From positions 49,980,398 to 50,044,397 of the forward strand of contig NC_092521.1 of the NCBI RefSeq assembly GCF_037038585.1: a stretch of 64,000 nucleotides of DNA. The letters are read 5' to 3'. This DNA is from Patagioenas fasciata (taxonomy: Eukaryota; Chordata; Aves; Columbiformes; Columbidae). Both the position numbers and the translations under genes were made by a program. A model generated the notes under the pieces. The model did not search any database. It was not told where the DNA came from and saw only the letters and a program-made list of their open reading frames with translations. The stretch's first letter is position 1. The number at the start of each line of letters is the position of its first letter. This document shows positions 34,101-49,100 of this stretch, in pieces.

Positions 34101-37100
34101 AGTAACAAACACCTGAAGAGCTTGACAAGTAGCTGGTCAGCTAACATCAAAAATACAAACATTGAGTGGATGCAGAATAAGGGCTTCTGTTGCTTCAGTA
34201 AGAACTACAAATCTGGCCAGGTTCCTGATTTTCTTTTTTTCTTGACCAAATTCCTTGGCTGCAGCACTGTTTTGTCAGTGCTGTAACTAAGGACTGTCTT
34301 GGGCTAATTGAACTCAATTTGGTGCAACTCGGACCTCTTTTGTGTTCTTTGAAAGAAACTTGTTCCCTGTTAGACTCAGGGTTGATGTCAGTGTAGCACG
34401 TTATCCAGCATACGTAGCCCCAGAATTAGTGATCCACACAGCATTTTTCTGTGGTACTTGAGCCCATCAGTCACATGGAACAGGAAATCTGTTTCAGGCC
34501 AGACTGGGATAAGGGGAAGACACTAAATCTGGGGTTGGAATAACAGCAGGACTTGAAAAGAAAGAGTCAAATAACAAAAGAAATAGCCAATAGAGGGCAG
34601 AAATGTTAGCTAGAAACAGCTGTAAAAAATGGGAAAATAATTGAACTGTGAACCACATTGTAATGTTAATTTGTAATATGAGAGCAGAAAGAATGATGGA
34701 GGTGCAAGATCAGTAGTTTTCTTTTTACTTTTGCTAGTGGCTTGTCCCCTCAGGGCAAACTAATGTTATGCATGTTCCAGACTTCAGTGTTTGAGGGTAC
34801 ATGAAAAGGGAAAACTTAATTGTGGCAGTAACCTCAAAACCATTTCTAATGCCTTATTTTTGTTTTCCTTCGAAATACAAAGTGATTGCTTTTCAATGGC
34901 TCTTGGAATGCTGTGGGTCTGTTGCTCAGTAAAAACAAAGCACAAATCAGCTTTGCTTAGTACAGTTGTTAGAATTGGAAACTAACATGAGTTGTTAGAT
35001 TAGTAACCTCTTTTCATATCTTGTTTTTAAAGAACTGATTGTAGGACAGTTCATGAATTTCATTCATACAGCCAGTCCTTCAGGACATGCTTTAAATGCT
35101 TTGTCAAGCGTAAATTATAGTTTCCTTTGCATGGTCACTTCTGTGCCTGCTTTATGCTTATAATTCCTGCAGAGGTTTGCAACTGTAGATGGTACAAGAG
35201 TTCTACCATGCACGAAGATTTCAAATCGTGATACTTAATAAGGCTATCTATTAAAATCATGTGCAAGCACAGACAACAAAAACCCCTATCATTAGGCTAT
35301 TCTGTCTGTTTTGGTTTGAATCTATTTGGAAGATGGGTTGTCCTACCTCCCATTTGTGTGCAGGGTATCAAATCAAATAACCCAGGCTGGTTTTTTTGAT
35401 AAAAGAAATGTGTACTTGCATGCGCTATGTTCATAGTGAATGAAAGTGAAGCTTCTTGCTACTGTTGGAAGAACAAGGTATTGCACGTAAACAAAAGTTT
35501 CATTCTCTGTCAGACTATGTGACTTTCTCTTTTCAGAAAGATTGTGTAGGTTTGAATCTAAGGTTCTCAAACTGCATTCTGATTTAGTAATTCAGATGAC
35601 GTGAATTGTACCAATGCTTCCAGCCTCCTTGCTCCTCTGTTACTGTGAAGAACGATCATCCATGCCAACCTCCAAGCACATGACAAGATCTTTTTTGTAT
35701 TGTGTGACCAAAACTTAATTTACCTGTTTTGTCTTTTAGGCAGAAGTAAATCTAATATGGGTTGGACGCCTCTTCACCTTGCATGCTACTTTGGACATGC
35801 TGTTGTGGTGGAGGATTTGCTGAAGGTATATTTCTCTTTGCCTCTGTGTTTAAGACAGAAGATTCTTTGTTATGCTAGAAGCAGGTAGTATTTATTTGGG
35901 TTTTTGTGAAAGGAGAAAGGTGGCTTTGTAGAGAGGTGGAGCCTTTCCTACAGTTTATCTGCACATAATATAGAGATAACTAAGCTGATTGTTAAAACTA
36001 AGGAATGAAATAGTTGCAATATTAAGATCAGCCCCATTTACAAGGACACAAAATAGTGACACTGGCAGTCTCTACAGTAGTATACAGCTGCTATCTGAAG
36101 AGTATTTACAGTTATCAGTACTCAGCTAACTTTCTCATGGGGCATGTGTGTTTGTCTGTGTAACTGTTTGAATATAGGAGATAAAGATGTGTAGGATATA
36201 GGTATGCACTTGCAAAAGCTTCAACCCTTTTCAAGCTCAGTGGATATGTGCATATGGTAAGCCATCATCTGATACTAGTAATGCAAATGCTTTGAAGGCC
36301 TGATCTAGCTTACTGAGGTATATAAAGTGTATAATTTAGGCAGTTTCACTTACTGAGTTGCAGGAAAGGTGAAAGTGTTTCAAATACAAAATAATCAGTT
36401 ATACGATTGTATGTTGTGCATAGAAGCATGTCCAGAATTCTGTGTGAAGTAACTTGTATGTGTTTCTTTCCAGGCACAGGCTAACATAGTTTGACTCATT
36501 ATTTCTCTTTAACATCTTTGAAAAAATGAACGATGTGATGAACTTTGAAATGATTACACTCTGTGGTCAAAGCTGAACAACTCCTATCATCTTAGCCACG
36601 TCTGTACTGCATTTGCAGTTGTTTCTGTCTGAGTTTATTTTTTTTTTACTCTCAGCTCTAAGGGTAGCTTCAACCAACCCTTTTCCTGTTTCAAGGGGTT
36701 CGCTGTAGATGGCAGGAACAAGCTCAACAGCCTCAAATACAAAGTTAGCTAATCTAAACTTGAAATTGCATTCAGAATGAAGGCCAACCAGCCATAATCA
36801 TGACTCTAAAGCAGGAAGCAAAGTTGAAATTTTTTTGAGAAGTTCTTCTCTAGCCTACACACCTACTCAGTAAATGGTTTCTCAATCCAGGAGGGCTACT
36901 CAGAGTAAAAGTTTTGTCACTTAATGCATGTATCAACACTTCCAGAGTTGGAAGAATGTATGTAACTTTGTGCTTTCTTCTTTGTTGGTGTGGCTCTTGA
37001 AAGGGTATAATTTAAAGAGAAACTTGGATAATAAAAGCGGCTGTGCAGCTCTGAAAGCCGAGCATATATAGATGGCTCTGTGTACTTGTGCCAAAATGGT

Positions 37101-40100
37101 GTGCTCAGAGAACAAGTGAATGAGGTATCAAAAACAGAGCTCTGGAACTAGAATCTGGTTCCTTAGTTAACTTAAAGCAGGCAGCAATGACTGGCTAAGT
37201 TATGTGATCTAAATACATGTGATAAAGTTAAATATGTCCTGCCCTCTTTCTGACCCTTTGAGAGGTTAGGTAAAGCAATGTAGAAGAAATGGTTAAAAAA
37301 AGGAGAATAGGATTTATTGGCTTCCTGGAACAGTGCCTGTGCTGTTTGGCAAGCAGTCTTCATTCTGGAGAAAAGGTATGGGATGGAGAAAGTGTGTGAC
37401 AAGAGGAAGGGAGACTTAAGACAAACACTGTGGAAGAGAAAAGGAAGAGGAAAGGTTAAGTTTCAGTACCATCTTAATGCTGACATGGATGTTTTCACTT
37501 CAAGTGCAAGAGCAGCAGCAGGTGCCTAGAGATAATACCACCTGTTAAATCAGGAGCACCAGGAGGCTGGTGCTACTGTGTACGTGTGCAATAATATATG
37601 TATGTATGTTATCCAGTCCACTCACTTATTTCAGTAAGCTGGTTGTGGTTCTTTCATTTTTTTCCCAACATCTCCCCCCATTAAAAACAAACTAAACCAA
37701 ACCTCAAAAAGCACCCAAAACAAAAACCAAACCAACACCACCCCTTGTGTTAAAGTTGTTTTCTATATACCTTCTTCTCAAAAGTGAGAGAGATGCCTGG
37801 AAAAATGCAGGAAGCTTTTCATTTTTGAAGCAGTTTCTAGAATGCTGGTTATGTGTCTTACATATGTACTTTATCTTCATTTCTAGGATGGCTGTATTAC
37901 AGTTCTGATCTGATTTACCACGAGGCCTACATTAGCGTCCTGTTCTCCCTTCCCCCCCCAGTCAGGGGAATAGCTGTGTAGTCCTTGTTGGAATGACATT
38001 CAGATGTCTTTTGGTCTTCTTGTTTAGGCTGGCGCAGATGTGAATGTGCTGAATGACATGGGGGACACTCCACTCCATCGTGCAGCTTTCACAGGACGTA
38101 AGGTAAAGTATGTTGGCTTTTTTAAGCCTCAGTCATAGAATTATTAAGGAAATACCAGCAGTAAAATCACTTAAAGATGTTTTTATGGTGTCTCAAAATG
38201 ACTTATTGTCTGGTTTGGTACAGTGTGTTCAAAAGAACTAGGCACATTGCCTAGCTTGTATAGCTCTGTCCAAAACAAAAACATGGTACAAATATCTTTT
38301 ATCGAAGACGGGAAAAGATTGCTCAGTGGTTTTTCTGGGTGTATATTGTCAATTAACTAGTAATTATATTCCACTGTAAGACTGTGCATCAGTTGTGTAA
38401 CTAACTGATGTTCCTTTTCTTCTGCTTTTGCTGTGTGTCAGAGGAAATACAGAAGCATGTGGAAACCAGCGTAAAGATCTTTCATCTATTGCTGAAATAC
38501 AATAGATTAATTTGTGTTTGCAACTGGTATGTTTGACACAGTAAAAGGAGTAGGGATTATTCTTCTTAACTAGCTGCATATTTACACAGAGAGAAACCAC
38601 ATTGTTTTAATTTTGGTGACTTCTGGAGAGAAGAAATATAAATGAAGACACACTGGTGCATCCATTTGATGTCTGGAAGTGCTGTTTCTTCATAGCGAAA
38701 TAAAACTAAAAAGCTTTTTATAGGCTCGCAACATGAGACTAGTTTGATTGTTCCTCATGTGCTGCCATAATTCCCAAGCTTGTACTACCTCTATGGATAA
38801 CCTCTTGGCCCTTCAGGAGTGACTACATAGTCTCTTATCGAAAGAGCCAATCATACTATTTTTAGCTGTCAAATTCAGAATTTGCACCAGATACATCAGC
38901 TTCTGAATTGGAGTGGGTCTGTTCAGTCACAGCTAATCTCTTCTTAGTTCATGCAGCCTGACTGATGTGAGAGAGGAGGTTGCAGTTAGTCCCACTCTTC
39001 AATCTCTCTGAAACATCCCTTCCTGTTGTCAGGAGTCAGCAGTGGTGAGAAGCCGTTACACAGCTCATCTTGCAGAATGTCAATAGCTGAAAAGCCTGAT
39101 TGTGGCCTTGCCATAACAAGAGATAGATAAGCAGTTTTTTTCAAATTGTTTTCCAGGAGGTGGTGATGTTACTCTTGCAGCATAATGCTGATACTTCTAT
39201 TGTTAATGGGAGTGGAGAGACTGCAAGAGAAGTTACTCATGATAAAGACATAAGGAATATGTTGGAAGGTAACCTTAATAGGTGATAGCCTGTTTGTGGG
39301 TTGTTTTATTTCTAACACTTGTACATTCTGAAAGCTGATTTTTCTCTTGGAAGTTAAAGAGGCTCAACTGAATTTTCTTTAAATTTGGTCACTTGGCTCC
39401 AGTCTGTAATACTGACAGTTGGGTTTGGTTTTGGGTTTTTTTTCCCATTATGTCTGCAAGTGACTTGGAGAGTTAAGTATCATAAATGCCAATAGTATTA
39501 TTCAAGTAACTATTTCAGTCCTGTTGGGGTAACCTCTGCTACAGCTCTGAATGAGACATGGCAGTTAAAGCCTTAGCTCACTGGAAGGGGAAAAATTCAA
39601 GTAAAGAATCTAAGTGACTTTTTGTCAACAAAATCATTAAAGAGCAAAATTCTGAACAGTTTGCAAAGGTGACATAGTTTTGGATCAAGTTTAGGACTTG
39701 CTGTTACAGTCTTAGAAGTTATGTCAAAGGGGAAAAAAAAGTGAAAACCTTTCCTCTCATTTCCTCACTTTCACAGCTGTTGAAGGTGAGGGAGATGGTG
39801 TCCAAATACTTAGATAGGCTCACTGCTTAGAGTTTTAGAAAGTTCAATAATTGTGTTGCTTCCTGGTATTATTATGTGATATCCCTAAATACTGCTAAAG
39901 CTCTGTGTCCAATACCACAGCCTGTATTTGTGAAGTGATCTCTGTTCTGATTCTACCTGCACGTGCACAGATAACAGCCCTTTCTGCTGCTCACCTGCTG
40001 GATTGTTAAAGAATAGAATTTCTGTAGGATGATAGGAAGAGTAGAAGAGAAACTGCAAAGGACACAGGGAAGGTCTGCTGATGTGTCATGTAGTTCCCCT

Positions 40101-43100
40101 GCTTTCCCTTTGACTAGGGAGTGAGGATTGGTTATAAGTGTTTAAAAAATATGTGCATGTGTATACACACATCTTGTCAAATATTCCTTGTTTCTGAACA
40201 TATTTTTGCTCTGACACAGACTTTTCTGAATAAATATTCCATTTATATCTGTCACAATACTGGAAACTCCTGTTTATCTAGGATTGTTTTGATATAGTTT
40301 CTCAAATGCTGTAATTTATATGTACTTGCTGCTTTGAGACTGACCTTAGATTTGTGTGTGTGGGTTTTTTTTTCAAAAGCGGTGGAAAGGACACAAGAAA
40401 GGAAACTGGAAGAAGAACTTTTAGGAGCAGCAAGAGAGGGGGAAACAGGGAAACTGACTGCCTTGGTAAGAATTCAAGTGCTTGTAATACTTCTGTGTCA
40501 AGTGGTTCAAGCCATAATGCAGATATAACAATGTGTGACATTAGGCCTTGCATTTCAAAATGCTGTGACTTCAGAATATTAATGCTGTTCACCATGTTAT
40601 ATTGGTAAGGTGCTGAACCTTCAAGGGTTTTCCAGCCTCCTTGTTGGAGGCTGTAGAAGAGTGGTTTTCAGCTGCTTTAATGTTTCTAAATACTCTTCAG
40701 TTAGTTGTAAATAGCAGTGTGCTGATTCTAGACCAACTGACTTAAGTTTTATGTTTTTGTGGATACCATAATCTCATGGGTGCTTAGGTGTTTACCACAG
40801 TATGGCATATTTTAAATTTTGAAAGTAAGCTTTTGTCATTAGCATCAGTTGTAACTGAAGTCTCTAATTTTAATCGACAGTCATCTGCACAACACAATTT
40901 CATGTTGAGTGGGACCTGAAAACTGTAAGTGTGCATGTACACCCTCACAGTAATTCAAGCTGAACAATACTGTGGTGTGGTAAGGCTATTGGAGAAGCAA
41001 ATCACAGAATAATTGAGACTGGAGGGTGCCCCTGCATATAAGCTAGTGCAACTCCTGTTTGGAGAGCAGAATTAACTAGAGCACGTTGCTCAGGACCGTA
41101 TCCAATTGGGTTTTGAAGCAACTTCTGAGAGGCCTGAAGAGTTTCCTTGGAAGTAAGACATATGTGGTACGGAACATTTTCTACCTAGTTAGCACCTGTA
41201 GTAAAACATTCTAAAGCATCAATGTAGTCTGAATGCTTCTACTTACTTCTAATGGAAAATTCACAAATGTGAGATTTGTATATTGAGAAACTTTGTTCTT
41301 TTCTGCCTAGAAGCCAGAAGGCATACCTGTTCAAAATTTATTTCCATCATCTAAATTTCTCTTCTAGTTTGAAGAGGCCTTGTCTTTCTAACTTGCATGG
41401 AAACTGTTTTTAAATCTTTGGTTATCCTTGTAATTTTTATATGTACTTTTTGTATTGTCCTATTTGAAATGGAGAGAGAACCAGAGCTGTACACAGTACT
41501 TGAGATGTGGAAGAACCGTGCATTAATACATAGGGATCATTGTACTAATTGTAATTAATACACTGGCATAAGTGATCTGTTCCTGATTCTGGTCATTTGT
41601 AACACTTGTCATTTGATGTTGCCTGTGTGCTGACTAAGTCTTAAACTGATATGGAAAAAAATTAGAAAAAAGGTGACTCCTCATAGAAATCTGTCATTGA
41701 AGAACTGTGCTTTCTCTCATGTGGCATGTGACCATGCATGCACATGCAACTCTTCCTGTAGACATTTTAATTTCTAAGTGGTTTTTCTAATATTTAGTAT
41801 AATTGAGCTACCTATATCTGAAGATAGCTATATATTGACCTCTAAAACTTTTTGAAGTACTTACCACATTTTTGAGCCCCAGGCACTTTTAAAGTCATAA
41901 CAGGTTTGTCTTGGAAGTCTTCACTGAGTACTTGGGACCTGTGACCATTGAACCACAATTTTAAAACTTCTGTTGACTCTTGAGGAAGTCCAAAGAACTT
42001 TCTCCACTTAGAGCTATATGGTGTAAGCCTCTTTGACTTCCTACTTTCAGGTGAATAACTCTGTGGAGAATTTGTGTAGCTCTTCTGAACTGCCCGTTAT
42101 CTTAAGAATTCCTTACACTTTGCCTGCAGATTTGCAGGCCTTTTTGCTCCTACTGTATATTTTTTTCCGATTAGCAGACTGTTATGAAACTTTCTGTTTA
42201 CATCTACTTTTATTATGAGACCTAACACCAGCATTTATTTTTTACTGTGTTGCTTTTGGAACAGAGTGCCACTTACTTGAAAGATACCCTTAATTTGTTT
42301 TTTTTATTTTTACTGAAGATGACTGTACTGCATATTGTAAGATAATTGTCTAGAAGAGATAATTTAATGGTGCAGTTTCTCTAAACCTTCACATTGGAAT
42401 TGGAACAATTTTTTTTTCTCCTTTTCCTGCATGCACTTCAATTGCTTCTGCTATTGGAGGTGGCTTTTGTGGTTCTCTTCTTTCAAGATTCTCACTAGAT
42501 CACAGTATGTTTTGCTACTAAAAGTTAGACCTTCTGTAGCAAATCTTGACCCAGGCTTTTTGGTCTACTTCAGGCAAAAGCAGTGTGTGTTTTGTGTGAG
42601 TTCTCAAAAATGTACTGTACATCTACTGAAAAGACTGGAGAGCTTTTTATCTCAGAAGTTGATACATCAAAATTTCCTTAAAATATTGCCTTGTAACAAG
42701 GTGTAAGTAGCTGAAAGCACAAGCATGTGGCTTAAAAGGTGTGGAAGCAAGGAGGCAGGAGAGGTGGAAATAAGGAAGATGTAAAACAGCTGGGTGGAAA
42801 GAGCTAAAATCGAGGAGTCCTCAGGAACTCAAGTATTTGGCCTCAGTATGAGGTTATACTTCCACAAGCTGTCTCTTCTTGACCTTTGTTTTCTTTTCAG
42901 TTGAACTGTTAATAACAGCTGTAGGAGCTTATCCTTATACGACTATTTCTGAGGCACATAATTGTGTTGATATTAACTTAATTTGCTGCCATGGGAATGC
43001 TGTTATTATGGAGTAATTTCTAAGATAGCATATGGTAATGCAGAAGGCTTAAACTGAGTTTCTCTAAAATTGCAGTCATGCACTTGTGTCTCTAGTCTCT

Positions 43101-46100
43101 AGAACTGCTCGACAGTGACTTAGCTTTCCTATTAAGGCAGTCTGATTTGGCTTGGAAGCTTAACTACAATGGCTGATATTGTCCAGAATGGTTTGGGTTG
43201 GAAGGGACTTTTAATGATCATCTAGTTCAACCCCCATGTATGCATCAAATAGCTACATATTTGAGTAGAAGTGTAGTGGTATTTTAGAGCAGTTAGTAGT
43301 GTCATGTTGAATGACCCTTCTCTTCAATTTCTCAAAATGTTTATATTATGTCCAAGTAAAACTCAGATTATTATTTTTTCTTTTTCCCCTCAGTTACATA
43401 GCTGTTCTAATCAAAGTTCCCACAATTGTTAGACTTCAGAATGCAGCAAAACTGTTTGTATTACAGACTGACAATACTAGGAGCTTCTAAGTGGCCTAAG
43501 ATAGCTCTGTTACTGAGACTAGTAGGCCTCTCATGCTTCTGTACAAAGTTCTTACTCTCCGAAACAGGGTGGTCATACAAACTTGTTCTGGATTTAGCAC
43601 TGTCCTGTGCTTTTAGACTGTACCTGGGAGTGGATTTTGACAGTGGAATCAAAAATGCCTTTCTACTAGTATAAATGACTGAACTGCATTGATGCTCGCT
43701 GGCACCGTGCATTTGAGCAGGATAAATGTTTCCACGTTGTGTGGTAAAGGTAGAAGAGGTGTAGCAAGCAAAAAACCTGCTCTTTACTGTAGTTGAACAT
43801 CTTGCTTGATTGCTATAGTCCTTGCCCTTCTCAAAACACTTGCTACGTGCCCTCTTTGTTGCTAGATCTACACTGAAGCATCCTAGTTAGGAAGAGCTGA
43901 CTTTCAAAAGAATGAACGTGGTATTTGGAGAGGGAAGAAGATGGATAAGTAAGCAAAACTTTGTTTTTTCCAGTTGAACAAGCCCAAACCACCTGATATC
44001 AACTGTACAGATCAGATGGGGAACACACCATTGCATTGTGCAGCATACCGTGCACATAAGCACTGTGCATTGAAACTTCTAAAAAATGGAGCAGATCCTA
44101 AAATAAGAAACAAAAATGGTGAGTACCAAATGGAATTACATAAAGTATTAGGAGGAGACAGAAATTTAACAGCTTTTATAAGCCATGGTACTTAACACTC
44201 AGTGGTCATGGAAAGTTTGATTGTGCTTTACAAGCTTTGTATCACTAATAAAGTAAGCCCAACATTGACTAAATTGCAAGAGATGGAAGAACTGTAGCAT
44301 AGTACTTAAATGCTTTTCTTTACAAACTTACCTATTTCTAGAAAATTTACCTGCTGTCTGCCTTAACCATGAAATGTGCCTGGTTTTTGTCTTCTTGATG
44401 CTAAAAACTGAACACAGGTAACAAAAAAAGTTAAGATTGAAGATGTAGCTCAGACAAAGTGACTCTTCAGAAGAAGGCTTCTAATGAGAGCAAAGCCAGG
44501 AAAACTTTACACAGATGTTATGCAAACTGTGTACTTGTCATCTGATTAGAGATGCCTCCATCTTGACATTAGTGAATGTTCTGAACTGTTTTATTTAGCT
44601 GAAGAGCTAAGAACAAACTTAAGTAATAGCAAGGGCCTCTCTGTGGCTAGCAGAACTCTGAAGGACAGTGCCAAGTAAATGTAGATGCTTGTGGGACTGA
44701 ACTTTAATGGGTAAACACAGTGTCAGAGTGATTATTTTTTAACTTAAGTACATCTAGGTTTATTTGCATCAAATTCTTATGCCTCATCTTGGTTACTAAA
44801 CAGATCAGACACCCCTTGATCTAGCCCAAGGTGCAGAAATGAAACTGATACTGGGAGGTAAAACTGGAAAGGTAGGAACTTTTCTGTCCATTTAAAACAC
44901 CAAGGCTGTCTAGCTGAAGCTATTCCTACATGAACTTTACTTTCCATGCAGGTTATCAACAAACCCCTGAGACGATACGAAGGTCTCCTATGGAAGGTGT
45001 GTCTTATTTCCTTTCCTAAAATAGCTGATTTTAATAAGATCTCAAAATATGTCAGTATGTCCTTTTCTGTACTTAAGTGAAAGTTGATGAATGAGGGAAC
45101 TTTTCGATAATACATTTAAGTGACTTGAACTGAATCTAGTATGGTGGATAAACTATAGATGGGCTGGCTGGGTGCAACAGTTACTAGATTCATGGCACTC
45201 TGATCTTAACCTCAGCTCTGAAAAGTCTCTCTTCATTTCTTGGTAATTTTTGTGGCAAAGCTTCACTGTGGTAAGGTTTTGTTCCTTGCTTGTGTGACAG
45301 ACAAAATTAATGGTTTTCCTTTCCTGAATAGATGCCTTAATCTTTAATGCATGACAAATATTTTGCCACAAGTTCACCACTTTCTGGAAATGTTAAAGGA
45401 CTGAGATGTCAGTCAAATGCTTGTTTAAAACCTGTTTTGCTCTGATAGCAAGCATGGGAATGCTGTTTTAATGGAGTAGTTTTTCTAAGATAGTCTTTTT
45501 TCCTGTGCTTAAAAAAAAAGCTTTTTCAGTCTTCTACTATCTGCTTAATTTTTATGTTCCTTAATGAAATCACTGACGTTTTCTTCAGTGTAAACTTTCC
45601 TATGTATTCACTCACAATCCTATTATAAGGAACTACTTTTAAACCAGGTATATGTACTAAAGCTTGTGAAGGGTAAAATGTTGTATTTGGGTATTTTGAT
45701 GTATTTTGTTTCTCATTTGATTTTATAAAGTAGAATTGTGTGGTGATCAGCAGCTCTTGTAATACTAAAAAATACAGCATTTTAGTATTTCAGTTCTTAC
45801 TGAATAGCAGGCTCAACGAAACTTATGTCTTTAGGTATTTCTGAAAAAGAGAATATCACTGTAGTAGTATTCTCAGGTTGCTGTGATCATAGAGATATGT
45901 AAAACCTAAAATATTTTCCTAATGATTGACGGTTTTATGTCATAGCCTTCAAGCTGTCAGACTTACTGGGAATAATAACTCTTCAGCTGTTAACTTTACC
46001 TGGCCTTTTTTGTTTCTGTGTTTTGGTTTTTTAAATATATTTTTTAGAGCTCACGATTTTTTGGTTGGAAACTGTACTGGATAGTCCTCGAACATGGAGT

Positions 46101-49100
46101 CCTTTCTTGGTATCGGAGACAGTAAGTTCTGTGTTTAAATTTCTGAAAAGCGATTTAAATAATTTCCATCTTCACTGTAGTCAATATCTTTTTCTTTCAA
46201 AGAGCTGATGCAGCGAATAATGATCACCGTCAGGGATGCAAGCATCTAACACAAGCTGTCTGCACGGTAGGAAGTAAAGTGATTTGAAACTACTCTATTT
46301 TTTTTGTGATGGTGTTCTGTATCTAGACAGTGAAAACTTCAGCTAGTTTGGTAAGCATACCTCTGTTATAAATAAGGGAAAAGTTTTGCTGTTGCAAGAA
46401 ACACTGATTCTTTTGAAGTATTCTTATATGTGAAGTGGCCACAAAGCTCCTTCGCTTCTTGCCAAAGTCTTGAAGATTTAAACAAACCTAAGGCTTCCTA
46501 AAAGCACACCTCTTCTGTTTGGAGCATGTGATAGAGAATAGCAAAGCTCTGGTTCCTCCTGTAGCTGTCACTGGCTGCTTGTGATTGACTGTGTAACTTA
46601 AGCTGGTTTCAGTTGGAGAACAAATAAATCCTGAATGTGATTTTTGGAAAACTTCCTGTAATTGCGTTATGCTTGTGGGAATCTCTTTTGGAAGGGACGG
46701 ACATGGAAAACAGGCAGGGTTTCACTTACAATACAAAGGAACATGAAGTGCTTAAGGAAAATGCATTTAGGTTCATTTCAATACTACATGTTCTATAACT
46801 GACCTGTAGATTGGCATCACAAGTTCTAACTACAGTTATACACATTTTTATTATATGAAAAGCGATTCTTGCTTTTCTGTCTATAAATTCTGTAATATCA
46901 ATGGTCTCACATTATTACTGAGATTTTGTCTGAATCAGGTGGTACCAATAAATGTGAATATAATATTTTGACATAAAGAACCTTTATTCTCATTCATGAT
47001 GCATGTGTGTGCAAGACAGCACACTTTGTAAACTATAGTTATGTCACCTTAAAACTGAGGCAAAAACTTCTGAGTTAAGAGTAATTGCTTACTCTTAAGT
47101 TTTGTCTTTTATTACTGATTCATTATGCTAATTTTGTCTTTTCATCACATTGCTTTAGGTAAAATCTACAGACAGTTGCTTCTTTTCTGTCAGATGTTTT
47201 GATGACACAGTTCATCGTTTCAAGATTCCTAAAAATAGCCTTCCTTCTCAAACTAGAGAGGTAATAATGACTATCAAAGGTTTTAAAATGTAATAACTTC
47301 TGTAATTAGTAATTTGCATCCCACTTGCTATGGATGCATTAGTAGGGAGTTCAGTATCTTGATCATAAAGACTTGGTAACAAAAGTGCATATATTGAATA
47401 TTTTAGCAGAACTGTAGACTAAATAATAAAAAATACAGATTGTCATTCTCTTCTTTAGAATTAGTGCCACCTTGTTTTCCTGCTCTGTGTCTGTATTTTG
47501 CCCTGTAGTGTAACTTCTCTATGTAGTAAATTTCTGTTGCAACTTCCTTCTGTTGAGCTTTCTTTCATAGTTCATTATCCTGAGCAAAAGAATGTTTAAT
47601 GGTACATTCTACTCTTGGCTGTTCTCTAAGATGACCTCATAAATTATATTTTCTTAAAGGGTGGGTCTCAAATAAGAGAATAGCTTTTTTTTAGGGCTAT
47701 TTGTATTGTAGTTACTATTGTACTTCTGTAGGTGTACTAACTAGAGATGGAGGGGTGGAGGCAACTGGAGTACTGTGTCCAGTTCTGGACTTCCCACTAT
47801 GAGTGATATGCAGACATGCCGAACAGAGTCCAACAAAAGGCAACTAAAATGATTACAGGGACCAGAGCATTTCTAATACTAGTAAAGGCTGAGAGACCTG
47901 TGACTGTTCAGCCTGGAGAAGGCTCAGAGGGATCTTGTCAATGTGTGTACAGACCTGAAGGAAGGGGGCAAAGAGAACAGAGTCGGGCTCTCTTCAGTGA
48001 TGCCTAATGACAGTAGACACAAACTGAAATGCAGGAGGAGGTTCCCTCTAAACATAATAAAAAATATCCACAGGTTACCCGAAGAGGCTGCGGAGTCCCC
48101 TTCCTTGGAGATGTTCAGAAGCCATTTGGACATTGTCCTGGGCAACCAGCTCTAGTTGGCCCTAATTGAGTAGGGGGGTTTGAACCAGTGGACCTCCAGA
48201 AATCCTTTCCAACCTCAGCCTCTCTGTGATTCTAGGAACAGGAGAGGAATCTACCTCTTAATTAAGATAGTGCTTGAGATTTTGTACACAGAGCTTGTCA
48301 GGCATAAGAAGGCAGATTTTGTTGCAAGGACCTTGCTGTCTGAACAGAAACCCAAAGATGCAAAATAAATTTTCTACAGTATTTTCTTATGTGACCTTGG
48401 ATAGACTGAGAAGTGTGAGTGGCATTTATCCTTAAAGTTTCATCAGTTCATCAATTAAGTCTTAGATAGCACTCTGACCACAGGTTATCTCATCCTGAAT
48501 ATGTTGCAATTTTAACAATCTATTTTCTGCTCATTAAGGTGTCATTTTACTAAGGAATATCTTATTTACATGAATAGAAAATTTTAATTTGTTGTTTTGT
48601 ATTTGTGCTGTTGCCTTCTGGGGATGACCTTTGAAATGTGTATTAACTCTTTTTCTATTCAGAGTTGGCTGGAAGCAATAGAAGACCACTCTGCATATAG
48701 CACTCATTACTGCACACAGGAACAGTTGAGTAGTGATGATGAGGAAGATGATACGGTGTCTGTTACAGACCTACAGGATACTCTGAAAGTATGTACTGAG
48801 TACTTATTTGGCTCACACATCTACACAGTTGCAGATTAGTACTATTTTGTATTTAAATACCTTAGTATATTTTGGCTAAAAGTAATGATTCTTTCTTTCC
48901 ACAGACGCATAAACGATGCTTGTATTTGCACTGCTTACTGTCATGTATTTCTGTTTGGACTGTCACCATAAAATGTCATAGCTACAGGGTTGTGTGTTTC
49001 AGTTTTATCAGGCACTGCTGCAAGGTAGAAAGTTGCTTGAGACCTTCAGCCGCGAGAGGGAGCTTTGTGTACTGTACTGGGTAACACCACGAGGGTAACT

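Larger units (their letters stand above)
40466..43973. other. OSBPL1A intron 6
   Basis: Holds an old CR1 relic (41000-41600) and a short CR1 end (43183-43240). Confidence 0.75.

Noticed and set aside
44858..44859. Alternative donor for OSBPL1A exon 8
   Set aside because: Using it would shift the frame into exon 9, which must be entered in phase 0.
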